Shown piece after piece: positions 7,598 to 12,894 of a stretch of DNA of 12,894 bases (positions are counted from its first letter, which is position 1; every line of letters starts with the position of its first letter). Both the position numbers and the translations under genes were made by a program. This DNA comes from Campylobacterales bacterium (GTDB lineage: Bacteria; Campylobacterota; Campylobacteria; Campylobacterales; JALSKU01), in assembly GCA_027038235.1 (NCBI GenBank), contig JALVXV010000110.1, forward strand, positions 1 to 12,894. The letters are read 5' to 3'. The notes beneath the pieces were generated by a model, which had not been told where the DNA came from, made no database searches, and was given only the letters and a program-made list of their open reading frames with translations.

Positions 7598-10500
7598 TTT
7601 CATCTTCCTCTTTATATATACGAACATCAAGTGCAAGTGATTTTAACTCATTTGTTAAAACAAAGAATGTCTCAGGAATTCCTGTCTGAGGTACATTTTC
7701 ACCTCTTGTTAAAGCCTTATATGCTTTGACTCTACCCTCTACATCATCTGATTTGATAGTAAGCATCTCTTTTAAGGTATTTGCTGCACCATAAGCCTCC
7801 AATGCCCAAACTTCCATCTCACCAAATCTTTGACCACCAAAGAGTGCCTTACCACCAACTGGCTGCTGAGTAACAAGTGAGTAAGGTCCTGTACTTCTTG
7901 CATGAACTTTTTCATCAACTAAGTGATGGAGTTTTAGCATATACATATAGCCTACATTTACTCTCTCTTCCATTTTTTCACCGGTCTTTCCATCATAAAG
8001 CTCAGTTTTTCCGTCCATATCTATCTTTGCTAACTCAAAGAGCTTTTTAAACTCATCTTCATTTACTCCCTCGAAGATAGGAGTAGCAAACTTAACCCCT
8101 TTTGACCAATCTCTAGCATACCCTAAGAGTTCATCATCACTTAATGAATCGATAAATTCAGGAGTAGTAAGTTTTGCAACTTTACTTATCTCTTTCATCT
8201 TCTCTCTTAAGGTTTTTAACCACTCTCCTTGCTTTTTAGAAAAGATCTCCTCTATTTGTTCACCTAGTCTCTTTCCAGCAAGTCCTAAGTGAACTTCTAA
8301 GATTTGACCTATATTCATCCTAGATGGAACTCCAAGAGGATTTAGGCATATCTCTACACTTCTTCCATCCTTTAGATATGGCATATCAACCTCAGGTACT
8401 ATATTTGAAACGATACCTTTATTTCCATGTCGTCCTGCCATCTTATCGCCGACTTTTAGCTTTCTTTTAGTTGCTATATATACCTTTACAAGCTTTACTA
8501 CACCGCTTGGAAGAATATCATCCTTTTTAATGATATCTATCTTAGCATCATGCTCCTCTTTAAGCTCCTTTTTTGCATTTTGAAAGTACTCTTTTATATG
8601 ATTGAACTCATCTTGTATCTCTTTTGAAAAAGATTTTGTCAGCGAGTTAAGAGCAAATCTATTGACACTCTCTAAATCCTCTTTTGCTATCAAATCCCCA
8701 GCTTTATACTCTTTGCCAGAAACTATTGCATCACTCTCAAGTGGGTTTTTGCTAAGAAGAGAGTTTATCTTAAGTATCTCTTCACGATCTAGCATAAGAA
8801 GTCTATCAAGATGATCTCTATCTAACCTCTTCTTCTCCTCTTCAAAAGCTTTTATAGCCCTTGGATCTTTTTCATACCCTTTTTTAGTAAATATTTTTAC
8901 ATCTATTACAACACCCTCAGTAGAGGATTTAGCATATAAAGATTTATTTACAACATGTCCAGCTTTTTCACCAAATATTGCTCTTAGAAGTCTCTCTTCA
9001 GGAGTAGGCTTTATCTCACCCTTTGGACTTACCTTGCCTACAAGTATCATTCCGGGTTTTATATAGGTACCTATCTTTACTATACCGCTCTCATCAAGAT
9101 GGGCTAAATCCTCCTCTTTTACATTTGGTATATCCCTTGTAATCTCTTCGGTACCATCTTTAAGCTCTCTTGCTTCTACCTCATGCTCATATACATGAAC
9201 ACTTGTAAAGGTATCCTCTCTTATTAGTTTTTCACTTATTACGATAGCATCCTCATAGTTATATCCATTCCATGGCAAAAATGCAACCATAACATTTTTA
9301 CCGATGGCAAGTTCTCCCAAGTCCATATTTGGACCATCTGCGATCACTTGCCCTGCCTTAACAACTTGACCTTTTTTAACTATAGGATACTGAGTATAGG
9401 ATGTATTTTGGTTTGTTCTTACATTTTTTTGCATAGTGTAGTGATCTATATAGGCACCCTTATCATCTTCACCCAAAATATAGATATTTTTACTATCAAC
9501 CTTTTCAACTATACCATCCCTTTTAGCTTTTATAGCTGCCCAAGAGTCTCTAGCGACAATCTTTTCAACACCAGTTCCAACCATTGGTGCTTCATTTTTC
9601 AAAAGTGGCACACCCTGTCTTTGCATGTTTGAACCCATCAAGGCTCTATTTGCATCATCATGCTCTAAAAATGGAATAAGACTAGCTGCTACACCTGTTA
9701 CCATAACTGATGCAAGATCAATTAGATCTACACTCTCTTTTGGAGCAAGTATAATTTCACCATCTTTTCTAACCTCTATCAAATCCTCTACAATGTTGCC
9801 TTCGCTATCTAGCTTAGTAGAAGCTGGTGCTATAGTAAGACCCTCCTCTTGAGTAGCAGTAATATACTTTACCTCATTTGTAACTTTTGCATCCTTAACT
9901 ACTCTATAAGGAGCCTCTATAAAACCAAGATCATTTACTTTTGCATAGGTTGATAATGTATTGATAAGACCTATATTTTGACCCTCTGGAGTCTCTATAG
10001 GACAAATTCTTCCATAGTGGGTAGGATGAACATCCCTCACTTCAAAACCTGCTCTCTCCTTGACAAGACCACCAACACCAAGTGCAGATAGTCTTCTTTT
10101 GTGAGTTATCTCACTTAGTGGGTTTGTCTGATCCATAAATTGTGAAAGTTGACCTGTTAGGAAAAACTCCATTATAGAGTTGGTTATCATTTTAGAATTT
10201 ATAAGATCATATGGCATAATATCTTCAATATTGCCACTTAAAGTTGTAAATTTATCTTTTATAGCCTTTTGCATTCTAATTAGACCAGTATGAAGTTCAT
10301 TTGCTAAAAGTTCACCTATTGCTCTAATTCTCCTATTTCCCAAATGATCTCTATCATCAATATGCCCTTGACCATTTTTTACTTTTATCAAATATTTTGC
10401 AGTTTTTATAATATCTTCATTGGTCAAAACAGTTACATAATCAGGTATATCAAGACCTAATTTATGATTCATCTTCATTCTACCTACTCGGGTTAAATCA

Positions 10501-11726
10501 TACCTCTCAATATTGAAAAAGAGATCATTTACAAAGGCTTTTGCTGCCTCTTTTGTAACAGGTTCACCAGGTCTCATAACCTTATGAATTCTTATGCATG
10601 AGAGATCGTTTTCATCCTCGATACCCTCTGTCTGTTTTAAGAGTTTTAGTGTCTCAAAATCAGCTAAAAATGAGTTGATAATAGCATCATCTACTCCACT
10701 AGCTAAGTCATTGGCTATCTCGATCTCTTCGCACCCCATCTCTATAAGTTTTAACATTTTATTTTCATCAAGCTGAGTAAGTGTATCATAAAGAATTTCA
10801 CCACTTTCTTTGTCGATTATAGGTGAAGATAGAAATCTATTTATCAAAGTTTCAGTAGGATACTCTATCCACTCAACTCCATCATTTTGTAACTTTTCAG
10901 CTTTTTTCTTTGTAAGTCGTTTACCCTCTTTTATTAAAAGATTTCCTTTGTCATCATATAGATCAAACTCTACTCTACCTAGAAAATCTTCAGGATTAAA
11001 TTTTATTAAAAATTTATTATCTTTTATAGCTATCTTTTGTATAGGATAAAATAGTTTTAAAATATCTTGTTTACTATATCCTAATGCTCTAAAGAGTATA
11101 GTTATAGGAACTTTTCTTCTTTTGTTAATTCTAACATATAAAATATCCTTTGCATCATACTCAAAATAGAGCCATGAACCTCTATCTGGAATAATTTGCG
11201 AAGTGTAAATAAGCTTGTTTGATGCAACAGAGCTTTCCTCTTCTTTGAAGATAACACCAGGACTTCTATGGAGTTGGTTTACTACAACTCTCTCGACACC
11301 ATTTATTATAAATGATACTCTATCAATCATAAGAGGAATATCTCTTATATATATACTTTGCTCTTTGATATCTTTGATACCCTTTTTTTCACCTGTTTTT
11401 TCATCTTTGTCCCAAAGTATCAATCTTATATTCATTTTTAGATTGGCTGCATATGTTAAGCCTCTATCTATGCACTCTCTCACAGAGTATTTTGGCTTAA
11501 CCAACTCACTACTTACATACTCTAATGTAATTCTGTTTTGTTGGTCATGGATTGGAAAGATAGATTTAAACACATGCTCTATTCCACTTTCACCATCACT
11601 ATTGACATTTAAAAAATATTCAAAACTTTTTTGTTGAAGTTGTAAAAGATTGGGGACATCTATGCTTTTTTTTACTTTTGAAAAATCAACTCTTAGTCGA
11701 TTTCCAGATTTTATATTGTTTGACAT
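7581..11726 (-). CDS. rpoB: DNA-directed RNA polymerase subunit beta
   Basis: This is the second catalytic subunit of core RNA polymerase, 1381 residues with the chosen start, close to Campylobacter RpoB. The start is ATG 11724-11726 (MSNNIKSGNRLRVDFSK), with GAGGT 7 bases upstream. A TTG at 11777 would add 17 residues but has no ribosome binding site. Visible features: the N-terminal protrusion and lobe including NGVERVVVNQLHRSPG; the rifampicin pocket LSQFMDQTNPLSEITHKRR (about 527-545); the fork region GRICPIETPEGQNIGL; the catalytic-lysine motif GDKMAGRHGNKG (about 1093-1104); and the C-terminal clamp segment HLVDEKVHARSTGPYSL. Positions matching E. coli Asp516, His526 and Ser531 (here 532, 542, 547) are wild type, which predicts rifampicin sensitivity. 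It ends in the acidic tail KEEDENEENG, then TGA, overlapping the rpoC start. It is not fused to rpoC as in Helicobacter. The hairpins upstream may lower its expression relative to rplL. Confidence 0.99.
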   Translation of the reverse strand: MSNNIKSGNRLRVDFSKVKKSIDVPNLLQLQQKSFEYFLNVNSDGESGIEHVFKSIFPIHDQQNRITLEYVSSELVKPKYSVRECIDRGLTYAANLKMNIRLILWDKDEKTGEKKGIKDIKEQSIYIRDIPLMIDRVSFIINGVERVVVNQLHRSPGVIFKEEESSVASNKLIYTSQIIPDRGSWLYFEYDAKDILYVRINKRRKVPITILFRALGYSKQDILKLFYPIQKIAIKDNKFLIKFNPEDFLGRVEFDLYDDKGNLLIKEGKRLTKKKAEKLQNDGVEWIEYPTETLINRFLSSPIIDKESGEILYDTLTQLDENKMLKLIEMGCEEIEIANDLASGVDDAIINSFLADFETLKLLKQTEGIEDENDLSCIRIHKVMRPGEPVTKEAAKAFVNDLFFNIERYDLTRVGRMKMNHKLGLDIPDYVTVLTNEDIIKTAKYLIKVKNGQGHIDDRDHLGNRRIRAIGELLANELHTGLIRMQKAIKDKFTTLSGNIEDIMPYDLINSKMITNSIMEFFLTGQLSQFMDQTNPLSEITHKRRLSALGVGGLVKERAGFEVRDVHPTHYGRICPIETPEGQNIGLINTLSTYAKVNDLGFIEAPYRVVKDAKVTNEVKYITATQEEGLTIAPASTKLDSEGNIVEDLIEVRKDGEIILAPKESVDLIDLASVMVTGVAASLIPFLEHDDANRALMGSNMQRQGVPLLKNEAPMVGTGVEKIVARDSWAAIKAKRDGIVEKVDSKNIYILGEDDKGAYIDHYTMQKNVRTNQNTSYTQYPIVKKGQVVKAGQVIADGPNMDLGELAIGKNVMVAFLPWNGYNYEDAIVISEKLIREDTFTSVHVYEHEVEARELKDGTEEITRDIPNVKEEDLAHLDESGIVKIGTYIKPGMILVGKVSPKGEIKPTPEERLLRAIFGEKAGHVVNKSLYAKSSTEGVVIDVKIFTKKGYEKDPRAIKAFEEEKKRLDRDHLDRLLMLDREEILKINSLLSKNPLESDAIVSGKEYKAGDLIAKEDLESVNRFALNSLTKSFSKEIQDEFNHIKEYFQNAKKELKEEHDAKIDIIKKDDILPSGVVKLVKVYIATKRKLKVGDKMAGRHGNKGIVSNIVPEVDMPYLKDGRSVEICLNPLGVPSRMNIGQILEVHLGLAGKRLGEQIEEIFSKKQGEWLKTLREKMKEISKVAKLTTPEFIDSLSDDELLGYARDWSKGVKFATPIFEGVNEDEFKKLFELAKIDMDGKTELYDGKTGEKMEERVNVGYMYMLKLHHLVDEKVHARSTGPYSLVTQQPVGGKALFGGQRFGEMEVWALEAYGAANTLKEMLTIKSDDVEGRVKAYKALTRGENVPQTGIPETFFVLTNELKSLALDVRIYKEEDENEENG

Positions 11727-11792
11727 GAATTCTACCTCATAGTAGTATTTTTTTATTGCTGTAGAAAATAGCAACAATAAAATAGAAGAAGT

Positions 11793-11815
11793 TATTTTGA
11801 TAATTGATCAAAATA
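11793..11815 (-). promoter_or_regulatory. AT-rich 9-bp hairpin in the rpoB leader
   Basis: TATTTTGAT (11793-11801) and ATCAAAATA (11807-11815) pair perfectly around AATTG. The stem is AT-rich and therefore weak. It lies between the strong 11844-11874 stem and the rpoB ribosome binding site. Another small stem (TTGCT with AGCAA) can form closer to rpoB on the minus strand. These may contribute to leader folding or processing. Chance is possible given the base composition. Confidence 0.35.
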
Positions 11816-11843
11816 GTTAACACCATTATTACGGTTTATACTG

Positions 11844-11874
11844 AGTATGATACAGGAAAAACCTGTATCATACT
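11844..11874 (-). promoter_or_regulatory. Perfect 13-bp hairpin between rplL and rpoB, candidate attenuator or processing site
   Basis: AGTATGATACAGG (11844-11856) and CCTGTATCATACT (11862-11874) are perfect inverted copies around five A on the plus strand, so the minus-strand RNA has a UUUUU loop. The stem starts two bases after the rplL stop codon. The downstream RNA (CAGUAUAAACC) has no U-tract, so it does not look like a standard intrinsic terminator. In E. coli this same gap holds a partial attenuator and an RNase III cleavage site that lower rpoBC relative to rplJL. A similar decoupling role is inferred from position and stem strength. Confidence 0.75.
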
Positions 11875-11876
11875 GT

Positions 11877-12251
11877 TTACTTGATTTCAGCAGTTGCACC
11901 AGCTTCTTCAAGTTGCTTCTTGATCTCTTCAGCTTCCTCTTTTGAAATTCCCTCTTTAAGAGTTGTTGGAACCTCTTCAACAGCAGCTTTTGCCTCTTTA
12001 AGACCCAATCCTGTTATAGCTCTTACTGCTTTGATAGCATTTATCTTCTTATCACCAGCAGCAGTCAATACTACATCAAACTCTGTCTTCTCTTCAGCAG
12101 CAGCAGCTTCACCGCCCACTGCACCACCTGCTACTACAGTTGGTTGAGCAGATACACCAAATTTCTCTTCAAACTCTTTTACAAGTTCAGAAAGCTCCAA
12201 TACACTTAGATTTGAGATATACTCTAAAACATCCTCTTTAGTAATTGCCAT
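11877..12251 (-). CDS. rplL: 50S ribosomal protein L7/L12
   Basis: This is the multicopy, flexible stalk protein of the large subunit that recruits EF-G, EF-Tu, IF2 and RF3 and stimulates their GTPase activity. The 124-residue product has the standard plan. The N-terminal dimerisation helices (about 1-33, MAITKEDVLEYISNLSVLEL) bind the L10 tail. An Ala/Gly-rich hinge (about 34-54, including AGGAVGGEAAAAEE) follows. The C-terminal factor-binding domain (about 55-124) carries KINAIKAVRAITGLGLKEAK and EGISKEEAEEIKKQLEEAGA. The ATG at 12249-12251 has AAAGGA 6 bases upstream. It follows rplJ by 47 bases and is separated from rpoB by 150 bases with two hairpins, fitting the need for more L7/L12 than polymerase subunits. 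Confidence 0.99.
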   Translation of the reverse strand: MAITKEDVLEYISNLSVLELSELVKEFEEKFGVSAQPTVVAGGAVGGEAAAAEEKTEFDVVLTAAGDKKINAIKAVRAITGLGLKEAKAAVEEVPTTLKEGISKEEAEEIKKQLEEAGATAEIK

Positions 12252-12298
12252 TTTTCATCCTTTGTTCTATTTTTTATTATTAATTACAATTTTACTGC

Positions 12299-12790
12299 TT
12301 ATGCAGCCTCATTTTCAAGCTTAGCTCGTAAGTTATCAAGTCCAGTAACGAAGTTTCTTGCAGGTGCAGTCCAAACAGATAGCAACATGCCAAGCAACTC
12401 TTCATGACTTGGTAATTTAGCCATAGCATTTATAGTAGCAACATCAGCAACTTTACCCTCAAGATAACCAGCTTTTATGACAAATTTATCTTTGTTATCA
12501 CTTGCAAATTTATCAGCAACTTTACATGCTGAGATTTGATCGCTAGACCAAATTGCAAGATTGTTGTCGGTAACATCGATTTTGTCTATTTTGGCTTTTT
12601 GAGCCGCTAATGTTACAAAGCTATTTTTGACAACTCTAACTCTTGTATCATTTTGGTCAGCATACACTCTTAAAGCCTCTAGTTGCTTATGAGTTATACC
12701 TTTAAATCCACAGATAACAACTGCTCCTGCAGACTTAAATTCATCAGCTAGATTATCAATGATCTTAGCTTTTTGACTTCTTGTTAGCAT
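12299..12790 (-). CDS. rplJ: 50S ribosomal protein L10
   Basis: L10 anchors the L7/L12 dimers to 23S rRNA at the base of the ribosomal stalk. It is also the usual autogenous repressor of this operon. The 163-residue product is typical in length. The N-terminal RNA-binding domain carries FKGITHKQLEALR and RVRVVKNSF. The middle has KLPSHEELLGMLL, and the C-terminal helix that receives L7/L12 includes PARNFVTGLDNLRAKLENE. The ATG at 12788-12790 follows AGGAG (12796-12800) with 5 bases between. The upstream leader looks like an L10-binding RNA, and its loop can pair with this ribosome binding site. It is followed by rplL, its structural partner. Confidence 0.98.
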   Translation of the reverse strand: MLTRSQKAKIIDNLADEFKSAGAVVICGFKGITHKQLEALRVYADQNDTRVRVVKNSFVTLAAQKAKIDKIDVTDNNLAIWSSDQISACKVADKFASDNKDKFVIKAGYLEGKVADVATINAMAKLPSHEELLGMLLSVWTAPARNFVTGLDNLRAKLENEAA

Positions 12791-12795
12791 TTATT

Positions 12796-12800
12796 CTCCT
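12796..12800 (-). promoter_or_regulatory. rplJ ribosome binding site complementary to the leader loop
   Basis: The minus strand reads GAAAGGAGAATAA before the rplJ ATG, a strong Shine-Dalgarno (AGGAG). Its exact reverse complement, CTCCT, is the entire apical loop of the upstream leader hairpin (12838-12842). Pairing of the two would hide the site from the ribosome. The complementarity is seen in the sequence; the pairing in vivo is inference. Confidence 0.6.
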
Positions 12801-12810
12801 TTCAAAACAT

Positions 12811-12866
12811 CGAACTTCGGCGGGATTTATAGGGATAAGGAGTATCCCAACCTGCTGTCTTCAGTT
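12811..12866 (-). ncRNA. Ribosomal protein L10 leader (autoregulatory mRNA structure)
   Basis: The minus strand between rplA and rplJ carries AACTGAAGACAGCAGG (12866-12851), then a perfect 6-bp hairpin GGGATA/TATCCC (12848-12843 with 12837-12832, loop CTCCT), then CCCGCCGAAGTT (12824-12813). The paired blocks GACAGCAGG and C(C/T)GCCGA flanking a stem-loop are, as I recall, the hallmark of the L10 leader family, which binds L10 or the L10-L7/L12 complex through a kink-turn-like fold. Outer pairing AACT/AGTT and inner pairing GCAGG/CCCGC can form; the latter has one A-C mismatch where I recall CCTGC as the consensus. Excess L10 would be expected to repress rplJ-rplL from here. Confidence 0.78.
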
Positions 12867-12879
12867 TTAAGATTAATTA

Positions 12880-12894
12880 TTATTTTATATCCAT
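12880..12894 (-). CDS. rplA: Probable C-terminal end of ribosomal protein L1, cut by window edge
   Basis: The last bases read ATG GAT ATA AAA TAA on the minus strand, giving MDIK then stop. The coding frame would enter from beyond the right edge. rplA is the gene normally upstream of rplJ in this cluster, and the L10 leader begins 13 bases after this stop. Only four codons are visible, so the identity rests on gene order, not on sequence recognition. Confidence 0.5.
   Translation of the reverse strand: MDIK

Noticed and set aside
7581..7603. Programmed frameshift making an RpoB-RpoC fusion
   Set aside because: The junction lacks a recognisable slippery sequence, and rpoC has its own ATG codons with a ribosome binding site.
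7598..7636. Longer rpoC start inside rpoB (TTG at 7636, or ATG at 7627)
   Set aside because: The extra residues are encoded by rpoB tail bases in another frame and are not part of the conserved RpoC N-terminus; the GAGG site favours 7597.
11215..11637. Plus-strand open frame of 140 codons
   Set aside because: It lies wholly antisense to the conserved rpoB N-terminal region, has no recognisable protein features, and other plus-strand frames opposite rpoB, rpoC and fusA look the same.
11727..11777. Longer rpoB start at TTG (17 extra residues)
   Set aside because: There is no ribosome binding site before the TTG, the extra residues do not look like RpoB, and the ATG at 11726 has GAGGT at good spacing.
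11792..11980. Minus-strand frame of 62 codons overlapping the end of rplL
   Set aside because: It is rplL read in another frame and then runs through the intergenic hairpins; the Lys/Arg-rich start comes from out-of-frame reading of the L7/L12 helices.

Overview
The window is a housekeeping operon from an AT-rich member of the Campylobacterota (formerly Epsilonproteobacteria). The RpoB and RpoC sequences closely follow what I recall of Campylobacter-type subunits. rpoB and rpoC are separate genes, which argues against Helicobacter or Wolinella, where they are fused. I cannot name the genus from sequence alone. No mobile element, CRISPR array, tRNA, rRNA or accessory gene is visible.

Every gene is on the minus strand, so transcription runs from the right edge to the left. 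In that order the window holds: the last codons of a probable rplA (12880-12894); an L10-type leader RNA; rplJ (ribosomal protein L10); rplL (L7/L12); a 150-base gap with two hairpins; rpoB; rpoC, whose start overlaps the end of rpoB; a 206-base gap with a heptanucleotide inverted repeat and a second hairpin; rpsL (S12); a short gap filled by a bulged hairpin; rpsG (S7); and fusA (EF-G), cut by the left edge about 45 codons before its expected end. No stretch longer than 300 bases lacks a gene.

The genes join two classic clusters, the L10/L7-L12/RNA polymerase operon and the str operon. They supply the ribosomal stalk, the polymerase core, two 30S proteins and the translocase that works at the stalk. 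These products are needed in different amounts, and the non-coding gaps carry structures that could adjust them. The L10 leader should bind L10 and repress rplJ-rplL. A perfect 13-bp stem sits between rplL and rpoB, where E. coli has an attenuator and an RNase III site. A long repeat-built hairpin sits between rpoC and rpsL. A bulged hairpin sits between rpsL and rpsG, where S7 acts as a repressor in E. coli.

I found no new multi-gene system. The observations most worth following are all RNA-level. The apical loop of the L10 leader is exactly complementary to the rplJ ribosome binding site. The rpoC-rpsL gap contains a 7-base-period inverted repeat. The rplL-rpoB gap contains a perfect hairpin without a U-tract. 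rpsL starts with GTG overlapped by an out-of-frame ATG.
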